From Roseimaritima ulvae (lineage in GTDB: Bacteria > Planctomycetota > Planctomycetia > Pirellulales > Pirellulaceae), in assembly GCF_008065135.1 (NCBI RefSeq), contig NZ_CP042914.1, forward strand, positions 5,933,404 through 5,997,403: a stretch of 64,000 nucleotides of DNA. The letters are read 5' to 3'. The notes beneath the pieces are model-generated. The model was not told the DNA's origin and ran no database searches. It saw only the letters and a program-made list of their open reading frames with translations. The number at the start of each line of letters is the position of its first letter. The first letter of the stretch is position 1. Of the stretch, positions 30,101 to 39,138 are shown piece by piece. The position numbers and the translations under genes are program-made.

Positions 30101-30953
30101 AGAGCAACACACCGGCCATCACCAACCCATCATCGCCATGACCGCCCACGCCATGAAGGGCGATCGAGATGCCTGCCTCGAAGCCGGCATGGACGAGTAC
30201 ATCGCCAAACCGATCCGGGTTTCCGCGATCATGGAAAAACTGGCCAAGGTGATCAACGAATTTGGCCTGGTCGAAGATCGCATCCCCGCCGCCGAGACGG
30301 AATTCGAATTGCAACCTGGCACCGTTATGGAACCCGAATCCCCAATCCCGGCGTCGCCGCCGCAAGATGCCTCCACGGAAGCTGGCCCGCCGAAAGATGC
30401 CCCGGCCGCCGCGGCAAGTAAACCATCCGCTGACCAGTCGGATCCTCCTGCCCACCGTGCTGACGCCGCGAGCGACGGCGCAGTAAAGGCTGGTGCATCG
30501 GACAGCGACGCCCCGCCCGCCACGGACCTCTCCCGTCACGACGATGAAGGCGAACTCGACGCGGGTGAACGCGACGCAGGCCAACCGGGCACCGACGGTG
30601 ATGAGCCGGTCGTCGACTGGAACAAAGCCTTGGCGATCGTCGGTGGTGACCCCCAGTTACTGCAGGAAATCATCACCGTGTATCTGAACGAAAAAGCCAG
30701 TTTGCAGACCACCATGCAGCTGTCGCTTCAGGAAGGCGACACCGATCGTCTGTTCCGCGCTGCCCATACGCTCAAAGGCGCTTCGGCGGCAATCGGCGCC
30801 CCCGGCGCCACCGAACGCTGCCGCCAACTGGAAATGGAAGCGCGAGCCGGAAACATCGCGGTCCTCGCCGGCTTGTACCAGCAATTGCTGGACGAATTGC
30901 AAGCCGTGCAAGCGGAGATCCAACGTAAGCAGGCGGAACTGGCGGACGAATGA
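27120..30953 (+). CDS. Hybrid sensor histidine kinase: PAS x4, HisKA-HATPase, REC x2, HPt
   Basis: A 1277-residue cytoplasmic-looking kinase (no TM segments). Four PAS domains span about residues 15-525, the last three having similar repeats (GKTDFDLFPAHLAKKY, GKSDSDFFSRQHAQ, GKSDFDFMPLEVVC). The phospho-acceptor H-box is NMSHEIRTPMNAVIGM near residue 543, followed by a HATPase with DTGIGIPEDK and GGTGLGLAIS. Receiver 1 (about 780-905) has LSDVQMPD and receiver 2 (about 924-1040) LMDVQMPV. A Pro/Ala/Asp-rich linker leads to an HPt domain (AAHTLKGASAAIG, about 1215). This is a complete phosphorelay in one chain. No output partner is adjacent. Confidence 0.95.
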   Translation: MSQTEHSDPSNAFSKGVVLEGLLESIEDLVWAATPDYRRLLFINAAAEAIYGLPVEELKENPEILVGAIHPDDQRVIEQRWDQLQREGAATAEYRIVRPDGNIRWLSDRLRIVYDAQGSPHHIEGVARDITSRRTAAAALRDADAAYRSLVDSLPISVTRKDCDGRIQFANDRFCKQCSRSLEDLLGKTDFDLFPAHLAKKYRSDDQAVLAAGEVFHSIEEHTAGESLTYVEVFKAPMRDQHANIVGVQVMYWDVTEQKQTEAEAQYQKFLLDTLLKHVPDAIYFKDADSRFIRLSDSLIKKLGVKDISEAIGKSDSDFFSRQHAQAALADERQVMATGEPILNKLERETYEDHPDTWCSTTKLPLRDRDGQVIGTFGISRDVTEQKKAEQELARERDLLRTIINQLPNMIFVKDRAGRFVTANEALLKLMGLESIDDLVGKSDFDFMPLEVVCNYVADDQIVMRTGEPLLDQEEVIQTREGTEMWSLTTKVPLRDGDGTIIGLVGIGHDITARKKADQELLAAKEAADAANRAKSDFLANMSHEIRTPMNAVIGMTELLLDTDIDEAQREYLTMVQASGDALLSIINDILDFSKIEAGKLELDASVFDVREALGDTMKTLAMRAHAKDLELAFRIDPQTPQQVIGDPGRLRQVLVNLVGNAIKFTEQGEVVVNVTSAPEPDDKVKLQVCVSDTGIGIPEDKQARIFHEFEQADSSTTRRFGGTGLGLAISSRLIHIMGGELWLESEVGQGSKFYFTAVLDRIESEPPRFADIVVVGGTRVLIVDDNQTNRQILCEMLRNWGMQPTAVDNAPAGLDLLREAQADDAAFGLVLSDVQMPDVDGFEFVDWVRKTPDVAQTPVIMLTSGGRTGDAARREELRVADRLMKPVKQSELFDSIVRVLGVTAPEYESSDTETESLHQYDLGSLRILLVEDNLVNQKLAVGVLKKHGHQVTVAGNGQEAIDRLQATPYDLVLMDVQMPVLDGLAATRQIRVQEQHTGHHQPIIAMTAHAMKGDRDACLEAGMDEYIAKPIRVSAIMEKLAKVINEFGLVEDRIPAAETEFELQPGTVMEPESPIPASPPQDASTEAGPPKDAPAAAASKPSADQSDPPAHRADAASDGAVKAGASDSDAPPATDLSRHDDEGELDAGERDAGQPGTDGDEPVVDWNKALAIVGGDPQLLQEIITVYLNEKASLQTTMQLSLQEGDTDRLFRAAHTLKGASAAIGAPGATERCRQLEMEARAGNIAVLAGLYQQLLDELQAVQAEIQRKQAELADE

Positions 30954-30974
30954 TCGGCGAGCAGGGCTTGCCGA
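30954..30974 (+). terminator. Hairpin immediately after the hybrid kinase stop
   Basis: TCGGCGAGC, spacer AGG, GCTTGCCGA form a nine-pair stem with one mismatch, directly after the TGA stop. There is no T-run, so it is only a candidate terminator or mRNA-stabilising hairpin. Confidence 0.4.
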
Positions 30975-31393
30975 GCAACAGCCGCGTGGGACGTGCGATA
31001 AATAAGTGGTGAAAGTCTCGCTCGTCCCGCTTCCGCCGGGTTTGCCCCCGAATGGCTTGGACTCCTGAAGGGTTGCGAGAAATCCACGCACACCAAGCTC
31101 CAACGGGGCGACAGGAATCCGCGGCGGCCCCAAATTCATGTCGTCCCGTTGGGACTTTGCGGCATCTGGTTTCATTGTCTCCATGGGCTCGCGCCCATGG
31201 CTATATGCTACCGCTGCTCCGCAGCTAAACGGAATAGCCTCGACGTATTGCAATGGCTACGTCCATGCCATCTTTCGCCAGCCCAGGCGTGGAGGTGAGG
31301 GCTAAGGCCGGGTCGTGCGGATTTGGTAAACTTTTCCGGTTGGAACGCCGATACAGGAAGTGGCTATCTTCCCTCGTTTTGGGTTCCGCCCGC
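30975..31393. other. Non-coding spacer before flgK with palindromes
   Basis: No supported gene. An imperfect inverted pair (TCCAACGGGGCGACAG near 31097 and TGTCGTCCCGTTGGGA near 31139) and a CATGGGC/GCCCATG palindrome with an inverted GTAGCATATAGCC tail (about 31182-31210) are visible. Both look like further short palindromic repeat types. The frame of flgK is open upstream to 31253 but this extension has no flagellar similarity. Confidence 0.6.
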
Positions 31394-33082
31394 ATGTCCC
31401 TGTTCAGCGCCATCAATCAATCGGCCGCCGCGCTGCAAGCCTCGCAGCTGGGCTTGCAGGTGGTTGGCCACAATATCGCCAACGCGAATACCCCTGGGTA
31501 TATTCGCCAGGAACTGGAACTGGTTCCCGCGTCGTCCACGCGTGTCGGGCAGGTGATTGTCGGCCAAGGGGTGTTGCCCAAAGGGACTCACCAGGTCATC
31601 GACCAAGCGTTGGCCGAACGGATGTGGAGTGCCAGCACGGCGGTCGCTGGCGGCGAGACGCTGCAGTCGGCCTATCGCGAACTGGAAGACATTGTCGGCG
31701 GCCTGGACGATACCGGTTTAGGCTATCAACTGACCAACTTCAACGAAGCCCTGCACAACCTGTCCAACTCACCGGCCGACCCCGCCGCCCGCGATCTGGT
31801 GCTGCTGCAAGCCAGCGCGCTGACCAGCGCCATCAACCAAGCCTACACCGACACCCAAGCCGCCCAGGTGCGGGCTAATGCCCAGATTCCCGCCCTGGCG
31901 GGCAACCTCAATTCCATCACCAGCCGGATCGCGGACCTGAACCTGGAAATCATGGTATTGGAAGGCGGCCGTTCGCTGTCCAGTGATGCCACCGGGCTGC
32001 GGGACGAACGGTATCAGCTGCTAGGTGAATTGGCGCAGATCGTCGACATCAACGTCCAAGAGCAAGCCAACGGATCGGTCAGCGTGTTTGTCGGCGGCGA
32101 CTACCTGCTGGCGGACGCCAACTATCGCGAAGTCTACACGGCCTTTGACGAAACGACCGGCGGGCAGGAAATTCGCATCAAAGAAACCGATTCGCCGTTG
32201 CAAGCCAAAGGCGGGACGATCGGTGCCGCCCAGACCGCCCGCGACGAGGTGTTCGGAGCCTACCTAAACGACCTCGATACCTTCGCTGGTGCCCTGGCAC
32301 GGACCGTCAATGAAGTCCATTCGCAGGGACAAGGGCTGCAGGGCAATCAACAGATGACGGGTACCGTTTCAGTGGAAACAGGGGTCCCGCTGGAACGCGC
32401 CGAACTTGATTTTGTTCCCAACAATGGCTCCTTCGATATCCAAGTGGTCGACGACCAAGGGCAACTGGTCAGCTCGCATCGCATCGAGGTCCAGAACCTG
32501 GGCATCGTCGGCGACTCCACGGTCAATTCCATCGTCGAGCAAATGAATGCCATCGATGGCCTGGCGGCACGCATCAACGGTGACGGGCAGATCGAACTCG
32601 AAGCCGAATCGGCCGGCGTGGGCTTTACCTTTGCCGACGATAACAGTGGCTTCTTGGCCGCCGCCGGTTTGAACACCATGTTCACCGGCACCGGCGCCAG
32701 TGACCTGGCCGTCAATGACTACCTGCTGCAGAACCCCAACCTGATCTCGGTCAGTAAAGGCGGCGTGGGCAACGACACCGAAGCTCTCTCGGAACTAGTC
32801 GACTTGATCGCCCAACCCAGCGACGCGTTGAACGGTCAGTCGCTGCAAGCCTGGCAACAACAGAAAGTCGGCGCGATCGCGCAAAGCGTCAGCCTGCAGC
32901 GTGCCAGCACCGAGGGCAACGCCGATTTCTATGCCACTCTGGAAGCCCAACATCTGTCGATCGTGGGCGTCAATCTGGACGAGGAAGCGATCAAGCTGAT
33001 CGGCTACCAACGCGCCTTCCAAGCCTCATCACGGGTCATCGCCACCGCCAGCGAAATGCTCGACCTGCTGGTCTCGCTGTAG
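31394..33082 (+). CDS. flgK: Flagellar hook-associated protein 1
   Basis: A 562-residue FlgK. The start MSLFSAINQSAAALQASQ at ATG 31394 is the canonical N-terminal heptad region, followed by GHNIANANTPGYIRQ, typical of all rod/hook/HAP proteins. The C-terminal region has VNLDEEAIKLIGYQRAFQASSRVIATASEMLDLLVSL, the matching coiled-coil terminus. FlgK joins hook and filament. No other flagellar gene is nearby, so the flagellar regulon must be scattered. I see no strong ribosome binding site before the start. Confidence 0.95.
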   Translation: MSLFSAINQSAAALQASQLGLQVVGHNIANANTPGYIRQELELVPASSTRVGQVIVGQGVLPKGTHQVIDQALAERMWSASTAVAGGETLQSAYRELEDIVGGLDDTGLGYQLTNFNEALHNLSNSPADPAARDLVLLQASALTSAINQAYTDTQAAQVRANAQIPALAGNLNSITSRIADLNLEIMVLEGGRSLSSDATGLRDERYQLLGELAQIVDINVQEQANGSVSVFVGGDYLLADANYREVYTAFDETTGGQEIRIKETDSPLQAKGGTIGAAQTARDEVFGAYLNDLDTFAGALARTVNEVHSQGQGLQGNQQMTGTVSVETGVPLERAELDFVPNNGSFDIQVVDDQGQLVSSHRIEVQNLGIVGDSTVNSIVEQMNAIDGLAARINGDGQIELEAESAGVGFTFADDNSGFLAAAGLNTMFTGTGASDLAVNDYLLQNPNLISVSKGGVGNDTEALSELVDLIAQPSDALNGQSLQAWQQQKVGAIAQSVSLQRASTEGNADFYATLEAQHLSIVGVNLDEEAIKLIGYQRAFQASSRVIATASEMLDLLVSL

Positions 33083-33091
33083 CGTCCAAAC

Positions 33092-33161
33092 GTAGCATGG
33101 GTCCCCGGCCCGTGTATCCGTCAGCCCGTGCAGCAAACGTAGCATGGGTCCCCGGCCCGTG
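33092..33161 (+). repeat. Two GTAGCATGGG-type REP hairpins after flgK
   Basis: Two direct copies (33092-33114 and 33139-33161) carry GTAG followed by arms CATGGGTC/GGCCCGTG-like. An inverted relative is at 33312-33334. The first begins ten bases after the flgK stop. Confidence 0.88.
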
Positions 33162-33171
33162 TGTTCTGGCC

Positions 33172-33248
33172 CCCCCTCCCCCAAATATTTCGCGCACTAC
33201 GTCCTCTATCAACCCAGATTCATGACGCGAAATATTTTGGGGAGGGGG
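33172..33248. repeat. Long inverted repeat, 23-bp arms
   Basis: Arm 33172-33194 (begins CCCCCTCCCCC, ends TTTCGCG) pairs with arm 33226-33248 (begins CGCGAAATATTTT, ends GAGGGGG). They match at 22 of 23 positions and are separated by 31 bases. It is followed by an inverted GTAGCATGGG copy (33312-33334) and an inverted GTAG hairpin (33394-33419). It could be a strong terminator for flgK or a small mobile hairpin; the sequence does not decide. Confidence 0.85.
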
Positions 33249-33457
33249 AACAAGTGTCGCTCATCGCTTGCGCCGTCCCTTTGGTCCTTCCGCCTTGCCG
33301 TCTCATGCCTGCACGGGCCAGGGGCCCATGCTACGGCTTCCTGCGCACGGCATCTCTATGCGGTTTACAATGCGCAACACGCCAACTCATTTCGTCCAAA
33401 GTCTGGCGACTTCGGCTACGCCCTACCCATTCAAAAACCCCAAAAACCACCCTCACA

Positions 33458-36400
33458 ATGCCTGTTCGCCGTTTTTTGCGCGTCCTGCTGTGCGCCGCCC
33501 TGACCGCTTGCGGAGTTTTCGCGGCCGCGCGTCCGACCGCCGCTCAATCGCCCTCGCCGCTTGAACGACAACTGCTCGATGAGGATCCTGCTGCGTTGGC
33601 GCTCCAGGCCGCTCGATCCGGCGATGCGCAGCGCGGCGCGATCCTGTTCCACCAGCCCTGGCTGTCTTGCACGCAGTGCCATCGCGATACCGACGATGCC
33701 CCTCGCTTAGCTCCCGACCTGACCGTGGCCGCCGAGCGTCGCACGGACGAACACATCGTTCAATCGGTGCTGCGTCCCAGTCACGACATTCATCCGCAGT
33801 TCCAGTTGTCCAGCGTGGTCACCGTCGACGGCCAACTGCTGACCGGTTTGCTGGTTCCACAAGCCGACGATGACGACGACGCGGACGTGCAGCTCCGCGA
33901 TCCCAGCAATGGTCGCCTAACGGTGTTGGACCGCGACGACGTGGAACTCATCAAGCCACAACCGCAATCGGCGATGCCGGCTGCCTTGGTCGGGCAACTG
34001 ACCAGCCGCACGCAGTTTCTCGATTTGATCGCTTACCTGATTGCGATTCGCGACGGCGGACCGGACCGTGCCCGTCAACTAAAACCTCTGGCATCTCAGA
34101 TCGCCACTCGGCCGCTGCCCGAATACGAAGCCCACGTCGACCATGCTCGGCTGATCGGCCAATGGGACGAAAAATCGTTTCAGCGTGGACGAGCGATCTA
34201 TCAGCGGTTGTGCATCAACTGCCACGGCGACCTCACGCAACCGGGCTCGATGCCCACCTCACTGCGTTTCGCCAGCGGCCAGTTTAAAAATGGCAGCGAT
34301 CCCCACGCCATGTACCAAACACTGACCCGCGGCTTCGGCGCCATGGTCGCCCAGTCCTGGATGGTACCGCGGCAGAAGTACGATGTGATCTATTACATTC
34401 GCAAACACTATTTGCAAGAACACAATCCCACCCAATGGACGCCGGTCAACGAAGCCTACCTGGCCTCCTTACCCGCCGGCGATACGTTGGGGCCGGAGCC
34501 GGTGGAATCCAAACCGTGGGCTCAGATGGACTACGGTCCCAACCTGATCGCCACGCTGGAAATCGGCTCCGACGGCAGCAATTTTGCTCACAAAGGCAAC
34601 GCGATTCGGCTCGACCACGGTCCCGGAGGCGTGTCGCAGGGAAGCCACTGGTTGGTCTACGATACCGACACGATGCGAGTCGCCGCGGCCTGGCGCAAAT
34701 CCAACTCGAGCGACGAGCGTTTCATCGACTACAACGGTATCAATTTCAATGGGCGGCATGCGATTCATCCTCGCATCGTTGGCGACGTCCTGTTTCAGAA
34801 CGCCACCGGACCGGGCTGGGCAAGTCCGGACGGAGAGTTTACCGATCGACGCGTGACCGGACGCGATGACCGACAGTACGGCCCTCTGCCGCGTGACTGG
34901 GCGCATTACAAGGGGATGTACGCCCACGGTGCCGACACCATTGTGCACTATACCGTCGGCGATGCGAATATTCTGGAAATGCCCTCGCTGACCTCACTCG
35001 CGCCGGCCCCCGCTTCCGCTTCTCCAGCCTCGCAACCGCCCCCGGCGACGGATGTGATCAGCCGCCACCTGCAACTGCAACCGCACGCCCAGCCGCTGGT
35101 CATGCAAGTCGCTGCGTTGGACGACGGCGGCTCGCTGCAGTCTCTGGGCGAAACCGATTCCGGCCAGTGGTCGATCGTCGCGACGGGCGATAATCCGACC
35201 TCGGCCAGCTCCACAAGCGACCGCTTTGACGGCCATACCCACTGGACGGTTGCCGCGGCGGACAGCTGGAACATGCACGACCAAGACTACACGGCGGTCG
35301 TGCGATTCCAAACCACGCACGATGGCACGCTGTTCGCCAAAACGGCCCCGCAAGCCGAGTGGGCAAAAGATGGAAAGGCATTGTTTATTCGCGGCGGCCG
35401 ATTGGTTTTCGATGTCGGCTGGGTGGGCGCGGTCCAATCCAAACGCCGCGTCGACGATGGACGCTGGCACACCGCCGCGGTGATGTACGACGCGGCCAGC
35501 GGTGAGATCACGCTGCTGATCGATGGCCGGCATCAAGCGACCCGCGTGTTGAAACCCAAAGCCAAAGTATCGGGACATGAACTGCGGATCGGTTGGACTT
35601 CGCAAAACTTTCCCTCCACGCCGTATTTCGATGGCTCGATCGAACGCGTGCAGTTTTTCCAGAAACGCTTTGATCCGTCGCAGTGGAAAGCGTTATCGGC
35701 GTTTGAGCTCGATGCATTCGACAACTCCCACGCGTTGTGGGCCGACTACCGCTTCAACGATGCAGCAGCGGAGTTGCATGATCGCAGCGAGCAGGGACAC
35801 GACGCGGTTCGCCATTCGGGTGCCGAATCAGCGATCAGCCCACAGGGTTTGGCGGTCGGTCTGCAAGGCAACACGCAGGGTTTGCAGTGGCACCTCCAAC
35901 AAGGTCAGCTGCGGCTTTCCATCCCTCCCACTAACACGGCTCGCTCCTTTACGATCCACCATTACCCGACCGACGATGCCCAACACGCCATCCTGGTCGC
36001 CCAGCAATTACCGCGGTCGCAGGGCGTGGACTTGCTCGAAAAAACCCAGGGCGGCCCACGACGTTGGCAGCAGTCGATTACCACGACCAGCCGGGTCACG
36101 TTCGATGACGGGCCGTTTGCGGTCGATGAACTGACCTATCCGCGTCAGAATCCATGGTTCTGCCGAATGCGTTTGACCGGCCTGGACTTTTTTGAAAACG
36201 ACAATGGCAATAGCGCCGCGGTCTGCGACTGGGACGGCAACGTTTGGCGAGTCGAGGGGTTGGCGGCTCTACCCCAACAACCAAATTCCCCGCAAGCTTC
36301 CGTCGCATCCTCGCAAGACGGTGCGACGCTGCAGTGGACGCGGATTGCGTCAGGGCTGTTTCAGCCGCTGGGCATCAAGATCATCGATGGTCAGGTGTTT

Positions 36401-37480
36401 GTGAACTGCCGCGATCAGATCTGTATCCTCCGCGATCGCAACGGCGACGGCGAAACGGATTACTACGAAAGTTTTAACAACGACCACCAAGTCACCGAAC
36501 ACTTTCATGAATTTGCGATGGGGCTGCAAGCCGATGCGGAGGGCAATCTGTATTACGCCAAATCCGCCCGGCACGCCCTGCCTGCTGTGGTGCCCCATCA
36601 CGGCACGCTGTTGAAAGTGTCCGCGGACGGGGCATCGACGGAGATTCTGGCGACGGGTTTCCGGGCGGCCAACGGGGTTTGCCTGAATCCGGACGGCACG
36701 TTTTACGTCACCGATCAAGAAGGCCACTGGAACCCCAAGAACCGCATCAACTGGGTCCGGCCGGGCGGCTTCTACGGCAACATGTATGGTTACCATGACG
36801 TCACCGACAGCTCGGATGAGGCCATGCAGCCGCCGCTGTGCTGGATCACCAACGCCTTTGATCGTTCACCGTCGGAGTTATTGTGGGTCGATAGCGAGCG
36901 TTGGGGTCCACTGAACGGCAGCTTACTAAACTTTTCTTACGGCTACGGCAAAGCCTATATCGTGCCGCATGAAAACCTTGGCGACATCACTCAGGGCGGG
37001 ATGTGCGAGTTGCCGATTCCCCAGTTCCCCACCGGAATCCATCGTGGTCGTTTCCATCCCATCGATGGGCAACTGTACTTGTGTGGGATGTTTGCCTGGG
37101 CCGGAACACAGCAGCAAGACGGCGGGCTGTACCGTTTGCGGTACACCGGCCGGCCCGTGGTCTTGCCGCTAAAGCTGACCGCTCACGGAACGTCGTTGCG
37201 GCTTCGCTTCAGCGCGGAACTCGATGACGCGGCCTTGCGAGCGGAAGATTTTCAAATCAGCACTTGGTCGCTCAAACGCAGCGCATCGTACGGCTCCAAG
37301 CACTACGACACCAAGACCTTGACGGTGGCGTCGGCGACGCTGGATTCCGATAACCGAACCGTGACGCTGCAACTGCCAGAATTAGAACCCACCTGGTGTA
37401 TGGAAATCCGCTACCGTGTGCCCAGCAGCGAAGGGCAACACGTGGAAGGCGTGATCCACAATACAATTCATCAACTGTAA
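33458..37480 (+). CDS. Secreted di-heme-motif cytochrome c / LamG / beta-propeller protein
   Basis: A 1340-residue protein; ATG 33458 gives a clean signal peptide (MPVRRFLRVLLCAALTACG, then PTAAQS). The open frame upstream to 33161 consists of repeats. Two heme c motifs are present, CTQCH near residue 71 and CINCH near 251, each with cytochrome c surroundings. A middle section (about 330-540) contains a GAYGFY-less DUF6797-like region. A LamG/concanavalin-like sandwich (about 590-750) has ALWADYRFNDAAAELHD. The C-terminal part (about 960-1240) is a beta-propeller with GVCLNPDGTFYVTDQEGHW. It resembles the planctomycete family of putative membrane-bound dehydrogenases. Electron transfer to an extracytoplasmic oxidation is inferred. 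Confidence 0.85.
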   Translation: MPVRRFLRVLLCAALTACGVFAAARPTAAQSPSPLERQLLDEDPAALALQAARSGDAQRGAILFHQPWLSCTQCHRDTDDAPRLAPDLTVAAERRTDEHIVQSVLRPSHDIHPQFQLSSVVTVDGQLLTGLLVPQADDDDDADVQLRDPSNGRLTVLDRDDVELIKPQPQSAMPAALVGQLTSRTQFLDLIAYLIAIRDGGPDRARQLKPLASQIATRPLPEYEAHVDHARLIGQWDEKSFQRGRAIYQRLCINCHGDLTQPGSMPTSLRFASGQFKNGSDPHAMYQTLTRGFGAMVAQSWMVPRQKYDVIYYIRKHYLQEHNPTQWTPVNEAYLASLPAGDTLGPEPVESKPWAQMDYGPNLIATLEIGSDGSNFAHKGNAIRLDHGPGGVSQGSHWLVYDTDTMRVAAAWRKSNSSDERFIDYNGINFNGRHAIHPRIVGDVLFQNATGPGWASPDGEFTDRRVTGRDDRQYGPLPRDWAHYKGMYAHGADTIVHYTVGDANILEMPSLTSLAPAPASASPASQPPPATDVISRHLQLQPHAQPLVMQVAALDDGGSLQSLGETDSGQWSIVATGDNPTSASSTSDRFDGHTHWTVAAADSWNMHDQDYTAVVRFQTTHDGTLFAKTAPQAEWAKDGKALFIRGGRLVFDVGWVGAVQSKRRVDDGRWHTAAVMYDAASGEITLLIDGRHQATRVLKPKAKVSGHELRIGWTSQNFPSTPYFDGSIERVQFFQKRFDPSQWKALSAFELDAFDNSHALWADYRFNDAAAELHDRSEQGHDAVRHSGAESAISPQGLAVGLQGNTQGLQWHLQQGQLRLSIPPTNTARSFTIHHYPTDDAQHAILVAQQLPRSQGVDLLEKTQGGPRRWQQSITTTSRVTFDDGPFAVDELTYPRQNPWFCRMRLTGLDFFENDNGNSAAVCDWDGNVWRVEGLAALPQQPNSPQASVASSQDGATLQWTRIASGLFQPLGIKIIDGQVFVNCRDQICILRDRNGDGETDYYESFNNDHQVTEHFHEFAMGLQADAEGNLYYAKSARHALPAVVPHHGTLLKVSADGASTEILATGFRAANGVCLNPDGTFYVTDQEGHWNPKNRINWVRPGGFYGNMYGYHDVTDSSDEAMQPPLCWITNAFDRSPSELLWVDSERWGPLNGSLLNFSYGYGKAYIVPHENLGDITQGGMCELPIPQFPTGIHRGRFHPIDGQLYLCGMFAWAGTQQQDGGLYRLRYTGRPVVLPLKLTAHGTSLRLRFSAELDDAALRAEDFQISTWSLKRSASYGSKHYDTKTLTVASATLDSDNRTVTLQLPELEPTWCMEIRYRVPSSEGQHVEGVIHNTIHQL

Positions 37481-37557
37481 GTGGGCGAGCGAGCTCGGAT
37501 CGGATACGGTATGGCATTGCGGATAAGTTACCAGTACGTGTTTTCTCGCGGGTTGAT

Positions 37558-39132
37558 ATGAGCGAGTCAGATGAGCAGCAAGCGATCGAACCACCCCAGT
37601 CCCTGCCGGGCATCATCCGGTACGCCGGTCCGGGACTGATCGTTGCCGGTTCGATTGTCGGTTCCGGTGAATTGATTGCCACCACCAAGACCGGTGCCCA
37701 GGCCGGGTATTCGTTGCTGTGGTTGATCCTGATCGGTTGCATGGTCAAGGTCTTCACGCAGATCGAATTCGGGCGTTACACCTTGATCAGCGGCAAAACC
37801 ACGCTGGAAGCGCTGTCCGAAGTCCCCGGACCACGGATTCGCGGCCGTGGGAATTGGTTGGTGTGGTACTGGGTGATCATGTGGTTCGCCAGTATCAGCC
37901 AGCTGGGCGGCATCGTGGGCGGTGTAGGGCAAGCCTTGGCGATCAGCGTGCCGATCACTCAAATGGGCCGCGACTACAACGCGGTGGAAGACGCCAGCGA
38001 ACGCGAATTAATTCTCGCTCGTGCCCAAGCCTCCGGGATGCTGGACGCCGCCTCACCGCCGCCGGAGGCGACGGCGGGACCCACCGCGGCAGAACTTCGT
38101 CAGGACTATGACACGCGTTATTCCGTCGAACAAAACGGCGAACGCAAGTCGCTGGCACCGGCGGACGCGGCGATGTGGGCCGCGATCGTGGCGGCCATGA
38201 CGTCGGTGCTATTGGTCGTCGGCCGTTACCGTTTAATTCAATCGCTATCGACCGCCCTGGTAGGCATCTTTACGGCGCTCACGATCGGCAATCTGTTTTT
38301 GTTGCAACGACAAGAGGCCTGGCGGGTGACAGCCAACGACGTCCTGGGCGGCCTGACACCAGGCCTGCCCGAGGGCTCGGCCACCACCGCCGTCGCGACC
38401 GCGCTGGCCACGTTTGGGATCATCGGCGTCGGCGCGGGCGAATTGGTGGCGTACCCCTACTGGTGTTTAGAAAAGGGCTATGCCAAGTTCACCGGAAAAT
38501 TTGAAAACACGGCGGCTTGGTTGTCGCGGGCCCAAGGCTGGCTGCGGGTGATGCAATATGACTCGTGGGGTGCGATGGTGATTTACACCTTCGCCACGAT
38601 CGCGTTTTATCTGCTGGGTGCGGCGATCCTGCATCCGCTGGACCTCGATCCCCAAGGCACGGGCATGGTCCGGACGCTGGCCGTGATGTACGTGCCCGTG
38701 TTTGCCGCTTGGGCCGCACCGATCTTTTTGTTCGGGGCCTTTGCCGTGTTGTACAGCACGTTTTTTGTCGCCAATGCCGGCCACGCGCGAGTCTTCGCCG
38801 ATGCCATGCGAGTCGTGGGCCTGATCGATCACGACGACGAAACCAGGCAACGCTGGGTGACGCGGCTGAGCGGTTTTTTTCCGGTGCTGTGCTTGGTGAT
38901 TTATCTGATGGTCGGTGAGCCCGCCAAGCTGGTGTTGCTCAGCGGCGTCGCTCAAGGCGTGATGTTGCCGATGCTGGCCGCCGCCGCGTTGTACTTCCGC
39001 TACCATCGCTGCGTGGACGGTTTGACGCCCGGAACTTGGTGGGACGCGTTTTTGTGGATCTCCGCGGGGTTGATGGTTGTCACCGGTGGGTGGACGATCT
39101 ACGCCAAGTTAATTTCATACTTTGGCACGTAG
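37558..39132 (+). CDS. Nramp-superfamily transporter with altered TM1 motif
   Basis: A 524-residue membrane protein with about eleven hydrophobic helices; ATG 37558 gives MSESDEQQ before the first helix, whereas the longer frame to 37396 lies in the preceding gene. TM1 reads GPGLIVAGSIVGSGELIATT, which aligns with the Nramp GPG...DPGN helix, but the metal-binding DPGN is GSGE here. GAQAGYSLLWLILIG matches the following Nramp segment. A polar insert rich in Ala/Pro/Glu (about residues 160-190) splits two helices. Canonical Nramp proteins move Mn2+ or Fe2+; the changed motif makes the substrate uncertain. It is first in a tight operon with an oxidoreductase and a PII protein. Confidence 0.85.
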   Translation: MSESDEQQAIEPPQSLPGIIRYAGPGLIVAGSIVGSGELIATTKTGAQAGYSLLWLILIGCMVKVFTQIEFGRYTLISGKTTLEALSEVPGPRIRGRGNWLVWYWVIMWFASISQLGGIVGGVGQALAISVPITQMGRDYNAVEDASERELILARAQASGMLDAASPPPEATAGPTAAELRQDYDTRYSVEQNGERKSLAPADAAMWAAIVAAMTSVLLVVGRYRLIQSLSTALVGIFTALTIGNLFLLQRQEAWRVTANDVLGGLTPGLPEGSATTAVATALATFGIIGVGAGELVAYPYWCLEKGYAKFTGKFENTAAWLSRAQGWLRVMQYDSWGAMVIYTFATIAFYLLGAAILHPLDLDPQGTGMVRTLAVMYVPVFAAWAAPIFLFGAFAVLYSTFFVANAGHARVFADAMRVVGLIDHDDETRQRWVTRLSGFFPVLCLVIYLMVGEPAKLVLLSGVAQGVMLPMLAAAALYFRYHRCVDGLTPGTWWDAFLWISAGLMVVTGGWTIYAKLISYFGT

Positions 39133-39138
39133 GTTGTG

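Noticed and set aside
33161-33457. N-terminal extension of the cytochrome c protein
   Set aside because: The extension is made of REP and inverted-repeat sequence; ATG 33458 gives a proper signal peptide.
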